Assembly: GCA_946478865.1 (NCBI GenBank)
Contig: CAMLDO010000011.1
Coordinates: forward strand, 7,131 to 71,130
Direction of reading: 5' to 3'
Length of the DNA: 64,000 nucleotides
Source: an uncultured Methylobacillus sp.
GTDB taxonomy: Bacteria > Pseudomonadota > Gammaproteobacteria > Burkholderiales > Methylophilaceae
Translations under genes and position numbers: made by a program
Notes under the pieces: model-generated
Databases searched by the model: none
Told to the model about the DNA's origin: nothing
What the model saw: only the letters and a program-made list of their open reading frames with translations
Shown: positions 57,593 through 64,000 of the stretch, piece by piece
Numbering within the stretch: the first letter of the stretch is position 1
Layout of the letters: each line of letters opens with the position of its first letter

Positions 57593-58627
57593 TTACGCTT
57601 GCAGCTTCCAGGCGATGCTCTGCCCGGCGCGCAACGGCACTAGCACGTCATCGCCGAACGGCATTGTTTCCGGCACCTGCCACGGTGTACGCAGCAGCGT
57701 GATTTGTCCGGTATTGCGCGGCAAGCCATAGAAGTCCGCGCCATTGAAACTGGCAAATGCTTCCAGTTTATCCAGCGCTCCCGCTGCCTCGAATGCTTCG
57801 GCATACAACTCGATGGCCGCATGCGCGGTATACATCCCGGCACAACCGCAAGCGGCTTCCTTTGCCGATCTCGCATGCGGGGCGCTGTCAGTGCCGAGGA
57901 AGAATTTCGGGCTATCGGAAATTGCCGCGGCGACCAGGGCTTTGCGGTGCTCCTCACGTTTTAATACAGGCAGGCAGTAGTGATGGGGACGGATGCCGCC
58001 GGTAAACAAGGCGTTGCGATTCATGAGCAGATGGTGCGCGGTAATCGTCGCGCCAATAGTGGCTGGCGCCTCGGCAACGAACTGCGCCGCATCGCGCGTG
58101 GTAATGTGCTCGAACACAACCCTGAGCCCCGGAAAATCGCGGGTCAGCGGAATCATGTGGCGATCGATAAATACTTTCTCACGGTCGAACACATCCACAT
58201 CGGCATCCGTAACCTCGGCGTGCACCAGCAGCGGCATGCCATGTTTTTCCATCGCTGCCAGCGCAAAGCGGCACTTGGCGAGATCGGTCACGCCGGAATC
58301 GGAGTTGGTCGTGGCGCCAGCGGGATAGAGTTTCACCCCGTGCACAAAACCGCTGGCCTTGGCATTTGCGATCTCGTCAGGTGACGTGTTATCGGTCAGA
58401 TACAGCGTCATGAGCGGCTCGAACCGCAAGCCGGCAGGCAAGGCGCCGAGAATGCGCTGGCGATATTCCTGCGCCATGGCGGTTGTCGTTACCGGCGGGC
58501 GCAAATTGGGCATGACGATGGCACGCCCAAACTGGCGTGCCGTATCCGGCAGCACGGCATGCATCGTCGCGCCATCGCGCAAATGCAGGTGCCAGTCATC
58601 CGGGCGGGTAAGAGTCAAAGTATTCAT
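57593..58627 (-). CDS. pyrC: Dihydroorotase, PyrC (class II) type
   Basis: A 344-residue zinc amidohydrolase of pyrimidine synthesis. [10 protein letters not shown] near residue 10 binds the metals, [13 protein letters not shown] near 97 has the carbamylated lysine, LVHAEV near 138 and FEHITT near 175 give further ligands, and LGTDSAPH near 250 holds the catalytic Asp. Length and motifs are those of the E. coli PyrC branch. ATGA overlap with rsmI. Confidence 0.97.
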   Translation of the reverse strand: MNTLTLTRPDDWHLHLRDGATMHAVLPDTARQFGRAIVMPNLRPPVTTTAMAQEYRQRILGALPAGLRFEPLMTLYLTDNTSPDEIANAKASGFVHGVKLYPAGATTNSDSGVTDLAKCRFALAAMEKHGMPLLVHAEVTDADVDVFDREKVFIDRHMIPLTRDFPGLRVVFEHITTRDAAQFVAEAPATIGATITAHHLLMNRNALFTGGIRPHHYCLPVLKREEHRKALVAAAISDSPKFFLGTDSAPHARSAKEAACGCAGMYTAHAAIELYAEAFEAAGALDKLEAFASFNGADFYGLPRNTGQITLLRTPWQVPETMPFGDDVLVPLRAGQSIAWKLQA

Positions 58628-59469
58628 TCGGATTTCAATTCCAAAGCTAAGTCGTAAAGCGCGTTCTTTTTTGCACCGGTAATCTCGGTAGCCAATTTTA
58701 CCGCCTGCTTGAGCGGCAACTCACTCAACAGCAGCTTGAGTATGCGCACGGCATCCTCATCAACTTCCGCCGTTTCCAGGGGGGGAGGACCTTCCACCAG
58801 CAGTACAAATTCGCCGCGCTGGCGGTTCGCATCTTCCTGCAGCCAAGCCTCGGCCTCCCCCAAGGCGCAGCGATGCAATGTTTCGAACGTTTTGGTCAAT
58901 TCGCGCGCGATCAGGATCGCACGGCTCTCACCCAACAGCGAGGCCATATCCTGCACGCTCTCGATCACGCGGTGCGGCGCCTCGTAAAAAATCAGCACGG
59001 CCGTCTGATCCCGCAGGGATTCCAGCTCTTTCCTGCGCTGAGAGCCGGAAGCGGGAAGAAAGCCGTAGAAGAGGAAATGCGGTTCGGCAAAGCCCGCTGC
59101 AGACATCGCCGTCACCGCCGCGCATGCACCGGGCAATGGGACGACGGGAATCTGCGCTTCCCGTGCCAGATTCACCAGCACCGCGCCCGGATCGCTGATG
59201 CCCGGGGTGCCCGCATCGGACACCAGCGCCACCGATCGTCCGGCACGTAATTCCTCGATGAGTTTTTCCCCGGCACGGCGCTCGTTGTGCTCGTGCAGCG
59301 CCACCAGTTTCGCCTTGATTCCCAGATGCGACAACAGGTGCGCACTATGGCGAGTGTCCTCCGCCGCAACGATATCCGCCCCTTTGAGCACCTCGATGGC
59401 GCGCAAGGTAATGTCCTGCAAATTCCCAATCGGCGTGGGGACCACATATAATGTGCCGCTATGACTCAA
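58624..59469 (-). CDS. rsmI: 16S rRNA (cytidine1402-2'-O)-methyltransferase
   Basis: A 281-residue tetrapyrrole-methylase-fold enzyme methylating the ribose of C1402. [18 protein letters not shown] at the N-terminus, [16 protein letters not shown] near 36 and [17 protein letters not shown] near 80 are diagnostic. I infer the TTG at 59469 as start because the protein then begins [16 protein letters not shown] as in relatives and no better start exists. Its start codon overlaps the divergent lpoA start region by nine bases. Confidence 0.92.
   Translation of the reverse strand: MSHSGTLYVVPTPIGNLQDITLRAIEVLKGADIVAAEDTRHSAHLLSHLGIKAKLVALHEHNERRAGEKLIEELRAGRSVALVSDAGTPGISDPGAVLVNLAREAQIPVVPLPGACAAVTAMSAAGFAEPHFLFYGFLPASGSQRRKELESLRDQTAVLIFYEAPHRVIESVQDMASLLGESRAILIARELTKTFETLHRCALGEAEAWLQEDANRQRGEFVLLVEGPPPLETAEVDEDAVRILKLLLSELPLKQAVKLATEITGAKKNALYDLALELKSE
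59423..59452 (+). promoter_or_regulatory. Promoter placing the lpoA start codon at the transcript 5' end
   Basis: TTCCCA, 18 bases, perfect TATAAT (59447-59452). Transcription should begin at about 59459-59461, while the ATG of lpoA is at 59461. No Shine-Dalgarno precedes the ATG, so a leaderless message is likely. Confidence 0.55.
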
Positions 59470-61101
59470 CGCTTGCTTGCCTTCCTGATCCTGTTTTACA
59501 TGCTGGTGCCCGGCGCCTATGCCGCAGAAACCGCGGCGTCTCCTGCGAGACCGGCACCCATCGCGAAAATGCAGAAATCGCCGGAGGATCGCTATCTGGC
59601 CGGGCGGGAATGCCTGAACAAGACGGACATTGCTTGTGCGCAAGTAGCGCTGGCCGGCATCAGCCCCACTTCGCCTTATGCCAAAATCCTGCAGGCCGAA
59701 ATTGCCGCCGCGCAGCAGGACTTCGACTCGGTACTGCGTCTGCTGATCCCGCTACAGGCGGAAACCAACCTGCATCCCGCGGCGCTTGCGAGTTTACACG
59801 CAACCCTCGCCCTCGCCTACGAAAACCAGGGCAACATCCTGCTCGCCGTCGAGCAGCGTTCGCAGGCGGATCTCTTTCTGGAAGACCAGGCCGCGACCTC
59901 CAATCAGAAGCGTTTGCTGGACATGCTGGTCGCCCAGCCCCGCGAAGCCTTGCTGGAAATGCGCGGCGAAAGCGCCGATTCGTCGGTGCAAGGGTGGATC
60001 GACCTGGCGCTGGCCATGGCCTATGCCCCGCAACGAGGAAGCGCACTGGCTCAATGGCGACAGTCTTACCCGGACCATAATGCGGATGAGAACGCTTTGA
60101 GCACAGGCATTGCGCCGCAACCTGCAAGTACCGCCAAATCCGCATTCGGCGGCAAAGTCGCGCTGCTCTTGCCGATCGATACGCCCGCCTTCGCTTTCGC
60201 CGCCGAGGCCGTACGCAGCGGATTCATCGCTGCCCAGCATACTTCCGGAAGCACTGCCGAAATCGCCATTTACCCCACGCACGGCGTGAAAGACGATATT
60301 CCTGCCATTTACCGCCAGGCCCTTGCTGAAGGCGCGCAACAAGTGGTGGGGCCGCTGACACGTAGCGAGGTTGCCGCATTGATCGAGCCTGGACTGGTCA
60401 CCGTGCCCACACTGGCATTGAATCTGCTCGACGACCCGGCCGCCGCTCCTAAAAAACTGATCCAGTTCGGCCTGCCCATCGAGGATGAAGCCGTGCAGCT
60501 GGCGCGCATTGCGCGCAACCAGGGCATGCAGACAGCCGTGATCGCATCTGCCGATACTCCGCTGGGCAAGCGAATGGCGCAAGCGTTTGCTTCGGAGTGG
60601 ACGGAACAGGGCGGCGTGGTGGTAATGCAGGCAGAATTCGGCGAAAACTCCAATTTGATCGACTTCAAGTCGCAACTTGCCGCCGAGCGTGCCGACATGA
60701 TTTTCCTTGCCGCCACGCCGGAACAGGCACGCTGGGTCCGCCCCTACCTGAACCAGGCGACGCCGACTTTCGCGCTTTCGCATATCTACGATGGCAATGC
60801 GCACAGTGCTGAAAACAACATGCTCAATGCGATCCATTTCATCGACATGCCATGGCTGCTGGACCGGGACAATCCGGATTACGCAGATTACCGCGCTGCC
60901 GCTGCCGATCTCCCCCCCGCCGCCCAACGCTGGTTTGCCGTCGGCGTGGACGCCTGGAAGATCCTGTCATCATTGCCGGCCGATGAGGCTGGCAAGCTGC
61001 AGCTGCGCGGCCTGACCGGCGACATCGCACTGCAAAACCAGCGCATCGTACGAGAGCTGCCGCTCGCGCAGTTCCGCGGCACGGGCGTGGCACTGGAATA
61101 A
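59461..61101 (+). CDS. lpoA: LpoA/LppC-like penicillin-binding protein activator
   Basis: A 546-residue periplasmic protein: signal peptide (about 1-21, cleaved after AYA), a TPR-like N-terminal half (about 40-200), and a C-terminal periplasmic-binding-protein-like half starting FGGKVALLLPIDTPAFAFAAEAVRSGF. This is the architecture of LpoA, which stimulates PBP1A in E. coli, and the rsmI-lpoA-yraN-diaA-dolP order is shared with E. coli. E. coli LpoA is a lipoprotein, but here the signal peptide contains no cysteine, so it should be soluble in the periplasm. Confidence 0.85.
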   Translation: MTQRLLAFLILFYMLVPGAYAAETAASPARPAPIAKMQKSPEDRYLAGRECLNKTDIACAQVALAGISPTSPYAKILQAEIAAAQQDFDSVLRLLIPLQAETNLHPAALASLHATLALAYENQGNILLAVEQRSQADLFLEDQAATSNQKRLLDMLVAQPREALLEMRGESADSSVQGWIDLALAMAYAPQRGSALAQWRQSYPDHNADENALSTGIAPQPASTAKSAFGGKVALLLPIDTPAFAFAAEAVRSGFIAAQHTSGSTAEIAIYPTHGVKDDIPAIYRQALAEGAQQVVGPLTRSEVAALIEPGLVTVPTLALNLLDDPAAAPKKLIQFGLPIEDEAVQLARIARNQGMQTAVIASADTPLGKRMAQAFASEWTEQGGVVVMQAEFGENSNLIDFKSQLAAERADMIFLAATPEQARWVRPYLNQATPTFALSHIYDGNAHSAENNMLNAIHFIDMPWLLDRDNPDYADYRAAAADLPPAAQRWFAVGVDAWKILSSLPADEAGKLQLRGLTGDIALQNQRIVRELPLAQFRGTGVALE

Positions 61102-61103
61102 AC

Positions 61104-61448
61104 GTGAAAACCGCCGGCGCAGCCGCGGAACAGCTGGCCTCCGCCTATTTGCAGCGTCAGGGACTCCAGTTTCTAGCGGCGAATTACCGGTGCCGGTTTG
61201 GCGAAATCGATCTGGTGATGCGCGACGGCAAGCAGACGGTATTCGTTGAAGTGCGGCTGCGCAGCCGAAGCACTTTTGGTGGAGCCGCCGCCAGCATTAC
61301 CTACGCAAAACAACGAAAGCTGACCCGCACGGCGGAACATTACCTCATGGAGCACGGCACTACCTCCTGCCGTTTTGATGCCGTGCTATTGGACGGCCTC
61401 GCTCTCGACAAGATAACCTGGCTGAAAAACGCCTTTGAAGCACAATAG
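61104..61448 (+). CDS. YraN-family (UPF0102) nuclease-fold protein
   Basis: A 114-residue protein with a predicted restriction-endonuclease-like core: GEIDLVMRDGKQTVFVEVRLRS carries the D and E-x-K-like pattern near residues 35-55. The family is widespread, of unproven activity, possibly Holliday-junction or DNA-repair related. It starts with GTG, 2 bases after lpoA, and lies 8 bases before the SIS-domain gene. Confidence 0.9.
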   Translation: MKTAGAAAEQLASAYLQRQGLQFLAANYRCRFGEIDLVMRDGKQTVFVEVRLRSRSTFGGAAASITYAKQRKLTRTAEHYLMEHGTTSCRFDAVLLDGLALDKITWLKNAFEAQ

Positions 61449-61456
61449 AAAAGATT

Positions 61457-62047
61457 ATGGACCTGATTCCCCGCATCCTCGGCCATTTCGAGGAAAGCGC
61501 GCAACTCAAGCTGATGAGCGCCGACCTCCTCGCCACACCCATCGCCGAAGCCGCTGCGCTCAGCGTCGGGACACTTCTCGACGACAAGAAAATCCTGACC
61601 TGCGGCAATGGCGGTTCGGCTGCGCTGGCGCAATATTTTGCTGCGCGCATGCTGAACCGTTTCGACATGGAACGCCCGGGGCTGGCTGCAATTGCGCTCT
61701 CGGCCGACAACTCGACGCTGACCTCCATCGCCAATGATTCCAATTTTTCGCAGGTATTCGCCAAGCAGATTCTTGCACTAGGCCATCCGGGCGATATCCT
61801 GCTGGTCATGAGTACCAGCGGCAATTCGCAAAACGTGCTGGAGAGCATCGTTGCCGCACACGATCGCGGCATGCGCGTGGTTGCGATGAGCGGCGGCGAC
61901 GGAGGCAGCCTCATGGAACTTTTGGCCGATGATGACATTCATATCGGCGTCCCTCATGAAATGACCGCTCGCGTCCAGGAAATGTATCTGCTCGTCCTGC
62001 ACTGCCTGTGCGATTCCATCGATTGTCTACTGCTAGGAGTTGAATAA
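61457..62047 (+). CDS. diaA: DiaA-like SIS-domain protein (phosphoheptose-isomerase family)
   Basis: A 196-residue SIS-fold protein with CGNGGSAALAQYFAARM near residue 50 and VMSTSGNSQNVLESI near 117. By gene order it is DiaA, which binds DnaA and helps time initiation; the same fold is used by GmhA, and the two are hard to tell apart from sequence. Since GmhB lies elsewhere in the window, a GmhA role cannot be ruled out. Confidence 0.85.
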   Translation: MDLIPRILGHFEESAQLKLMSADLLATPIAEAAALSVGTLLDDKKILTCGNGGSAALAQYFAARMLNRFDMERPGLAAIALSADNSTLTSIANDSNFSQVFAKQILALGHPGDILLVMSTSGNSQNVLESIVAAHDRGMRVVAMSGGDGGSLMELLADDDIHIGVPHEMTARVQEMYLLVLHCLCDSIDCLLLGVE

Positions 62048-62048
62048 A

Positions 62049-62630
62049 ATGGCACGCTTACTACAACTGATACTCGTGGCTGTATCCCTCACTACCGCAT
62101 TGAATGGCTGCGTTCCGGTCGTGGCCGGTGGCGCCGTGGCCGGCGGCCTGGCCGCCTCTGATCGCCGCACTTCCGGCGCCTACGTCGACGACGAAGGCAT
62201 CGAATGGAAGACAGGCGGTGAAATCGGCAAGACACTACGCAACAAGATTCACGTCAACGTGACCAGCTTCAACCGCAACGTACTGCTCACCGGCGAAGCC
62301 ATCGACGAGGAAACCAAGCAGCAGGCGGAGTCGATCGCCAAGGAAATCCCGAACGTCCGCCACGTTACCAACGAAATCACCATCGGCCTCGCCAGCACGA
62401 TGTCGGAACGTAGCCAGGACGCCTTGCTCACTTCCAAGGTAAAGGGCCAGATGCTCAAGGAAAACCGCTTTCCGGCAACGTATGTGAAGGTCGTCACCGA
62501 AGGCAGCACCGTTTACCTGATGGGCATGGTCACCCGCAAGGAAGCCGATGACGCAGTCGATATCGCCCGCAGCATCGAAGGTGTCGAAAAGGTGGTCAAG
62601 GTTTTCGAATACGTGATCGTGGAAGAGTAA
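62049..62630 (+). CDS. dolP: Dual-BON-domain outer-membrane lipoprotein, DolP-like
   Basis: A 193-residue lipoprotein with lipobox LNGC (Cys about residue 21), a short Gly/Ala linker, and two BON domains (about 50-115 and 125-193). Each has the typical G-x-V-x-L-G core (RNVLLTGEA and STVYLMGMV). DolP/OsmY-like proteins protect the outer membrane. AGGAG 9 bases before the ATG at 62049 fixes the start; a TTG at 62040 would overlap the diaA stop. Confidence 0.92.
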   Translation: MARLLQLILVAVSLTTALNGCVPVVAGGAVAGGLAASDRRTSGAYVDDEGIEWKTGGEIGKTLRNKIHVNVTSFNRNVLLTGEAIDEETKQQAESIAKEIPNVRHVTNEITIGLASTMSERSQDALLTSKVKGQMLKENRFPATYVKVVTEGSTVYLMGMVTRKEADDAVDIARSIEGVEKVVKVFEYVIVEE

Positions 62631-62696
62631 ACGTTACGACCGCAGCGGGCTCTGAGCGTATAATTCGCCCATCCCGTTTATCCGCTTCCAACCATT

Positions 62697-62990
62697 ATGA
62701 GTACCGAAATCATCATTGAAGGCCTGACCCGCGCAGGCAAACCTTTCCGGCCCAGCGACTGGGTGGACCGCATGTGCAGCACATATGCGACATTCGGCCC
62801 CGACCGGAAACTGAAATATTCGCCCTATCTCAAGCCGCGCCTGCTGAATGGCGTACGCTGCCTGGCTGTGGATATGAAACTGAAAGACGTCAATCCGGAA
62901 GGTTTCGCGCAACTGATGCACTTCGCTGAGGAAAACCAGCTCAGCATGAAGGACGCGGAAGGCAATAGCATTCCGGTTCCGGCCGTTTGA
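62697..62990 (+). CDS. DUF3579 protein
   Basis: A 97-residue small cytoplasmic protein. It matches DUF3579 by the N-terminal EIIIEGLTRAGKPFRPSDW and by VRCLAVDMKLKDVNPEGFAQL and FAEENQLS segments. Function is unknown; the family is found mainly in betaproteobacteria. A terminator follows directly. Confidence 0.85.
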   Translation: MSTEIIIEGLTRAGKPFRPSDWVDRMCSTYATFGPDRKLKYSPYLKPRLLNGVRCLAVDMKLKDVNPEGFAQLMHFAEENQLSMKDAEGNSIPVPAV

Positions 62991-62994
62991 GATG

Positions 62995-63021
62995 AATCCG
63001 CCTACGGGCGGATTTATTTTT
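62995..63021 (+). terminator. Rho-independent terminator after the DUF3579 gene
   Basis: AATCCGCC pairs with GGCGGATT around a TACG loop, followed by TATTTTTTCC. It overlaps the stop codon of the convergent TlpA gene. Confidence 0.85.
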
Positions 63022-63475
63022 TCCCGGAGACCAGTCGCTCGATCTGTTGCCGCGTCATGAGCCCGCGGTGCATCTTGAGAAGCGTCCCCTGGGGTGTAAA
63101 GATATAAGTAGTAGGCAGGATTTCCGCCGAACCGAAGTGCCGGATAATGTTGTCATCGCCCAGCACCACCGGATAGGTCATCAGGTTGTCGTCTACGAAC
63201 CGGCGCACGGCCTTGTCGCTCTCGTATTCGACCGCGACACCGATCACTGCGAGATCCTTGCGCTTTTCATGCAGCACGATGAGGTCGGGGATTTCTTCCA
63301 GGCACGGCGGACACCAGGTCGCCCAGAAATTGACCAGGACCCACTTGCCTTTATAGTCGGAGAGCGTATGAATTTTGCCGTCAAGGTCTCGAAGCGTGAA
63401 ATCGGAAACCGCATGGGCCGGAACGGCAACTAGCACCATGCTGGCAATGAGCAGCCAAGTACGCAGAAATTGCAT
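63014..63475 (-). CDS. Periplasmic TlpA-family thiol-disulfide oxidoreductase
   Basis: A 153-residue secreted redoxin. Signal peptide residues 1-22 (cleaved after AHA), active site WCPPC with Cys55 and Cys58, and cis-proline in EILPTTYIF near residue 116. Unlike the TlpA-like protein at 1262-1771 it is cleaved and soluble and has the CPPC active site. Substrate unknown. It is convergent with the DUF3579 gene, whose terminator overlaps its end, and divergent from trxA. Confidence 0.88.
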   Translation of the reverse strand: MQFLRTWLLIASMVLVAVPAHAVSDFTLRDLDGKIHTLSDYKGKWVLVNFWATWCPPCLEEIPDLIVLHEKRKDLAVIGVAVEYESDKAVRRFVDDNLMTYPVVLGDDNIIRHFGSAEILPTTYIFTPQGTLLKMHRGLMTRQQIERLVSGKK

Positions 63476-63562
63476 GGAATCTTTCTCAGGAACTGTTTCG
63501 AGACGACGGTTTCAGTTTAACATTGGTGGCTTTACGGACAGGCTTCACTTGGACTTGTTTTT

Positions 63563-63577
63563 TCGCTAGGATAGCGA
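63563..63577 (+). promoter_or_regulatory. Palindrome upstream of trxA
   Basis: TCGCTA and TAGCGA around a 3-base centre, about 90 bases before the trxA start and in the 190-base divergent gap. Could be an operator; no protein is identified. Confidence 0.3.
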
Positions 63578-63666
63578 GAATACCTTATCCCCGGCTGTTT
63601 CAATCCAGGTTTCCTTAAACCCCTGAACGCCTTTAACCACACAGAATCAAATCAACGAGGTTCAAC

Positions 63667-63993
63667 ATGAGCGAACATATTGTGCATATTAGCGACGACG
63701 CCTTCGAGCAGGAAGTCCTGCAATCCCAGGTACCCGTGTTGGTCGACTACTGGGCAGAATGGTGCGGCCCCTGCAAGATGATCGCCCCGATCCTGGACGA
63801 AGTTGCCAAGGAATACACCGGCCGCCTCAAGGTCGCCAAGCTGAACATCGACGAGAACCAGCAGACACCGCCCAAATATGGCATTCGCGGCATTCCGACC
63901 CTGATGCTGTTCAAGAACGGCAACGTGGAAGCCACCAAAGTAGGCGCGCTGTCCAAATCCCAGCTCACTGCATTTATTGACAGCAATATTTAA
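63667..63993 (+). CDS. trxA: Thioredoxin 1
   Basis: A 108-residue thioredoxin of classical length. WCGPC (Cys33, Cys36), the KMIAPILDE helix, [11 protein letters not shown] with the cis-proline near 76, and [14 protein letters not shown] are all typical. It reduces cytoplasmic disulfides such as those of ribonucleotide reductase. ACGAGG 6 bases before the ATG supports the start. The next gene lies beyond the window. Confidence 0.97.
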   Translation: MSEHIVHISDDAFEQEVLQSQVPVLVDYWAEWCGPCKMIAPILDEVAKEYTGRLKVAKLNIDENQQTPPKYGIRGIPTLMLFKNGNVEATKVGALSKSQLTAFIDSNI

Positions 63994-64000
63994 AGTCGAT

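Overview
The window is a stretch of chromosome from a betaproteobacterium, most likely a member of the Nitrosomonadales. This is inferred from family content and gene order (complete dcw cluster ending in ftsZ-lpxC, DUF3683 FAD oxidoreductase, DUF3579 protein, NDUFA9-like protein beside slt and cca, rsmI/lpoA/yraN/diaA/dolP block); no rRNA or species marker is present. Coding density is very high, base composition looks even and fairly GC-rich, and I see no insertion sequence, prophage, CRISPR array or integron.

Layout. 1-8.6 kb: a truncated FAD-linked oxidoreductase, a TlpA-DinB-HemJ operon, a membrane-anchored protein resembling the ligand half of a TetR regulator next to a real TetR gene, a PfkB kinase, a SlyB-like lipoprotein, an ornithine-lipid pair (olsB-olsA), apaH and a cytochrome c. 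tRNA-Arg(CCG) lies at 8.7 kb. 9.3-20.9 kb: a surface-glycan locus (three GT9 heptosyltransferase-like enzymes, two GT4-like and one GT2 transferase, GmhB phosphatase, SDR, DUF4254 protein, ATM1-type ABC exporter). 21-23.7 kb: a membrane GGDEF-EAL protein whose sensor domain resembles plant ethylene receptors. 23.7-33.3 kb: secA, an M23 peptidase, a DUF721/DciA-like gene, a TauE exporter, cca, an NDUFA9-like protein, a Slt-type transglycosylase and two tiny membrane proteins.

33.3-51.8 kb is the full division and cell-wall cluster read on the minus strand: mraZ rsmH ftsL ftsI murE murF mraY murD ftsW murG murC murB ddl ftsQ ftsA ftsZ lpxC. From mraZ to ddl every pair of genes overlaps, except for a 103-base gap between ftsW and murG. 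That gap is exactly filled by a 36-codon open frame sharing ATGA junctions with both neighbours. A promoter with four 10-base-periodic MraZ boxes precedes mraZ.

52-64 kb: a Gfo/Idh/MocA oxidoreductase, a 932-residue protein joining a winged-helix-like domain, a roughly 400-residue charged helix and a periplasmic AsmA-like domain, the RNase P RNA gene, a PLP aminotransferase, pyrC, rsmI, the lpoA-yraN-diaA-dolP block (lpoA may be leaderless), a DUF3579 protein, a second TlpA-like protein and trxA.

The observations I would follow first are the ethylene-receptor-like sensor with exchanged Cys/Tyr at the copper-site positions, the hidden small frame between ftsW and murG, the coil-AsmA fusion, the TetR-like protein without a DNA-binding domain, and the hairpin that buries the ribosome-binding site of olsB.
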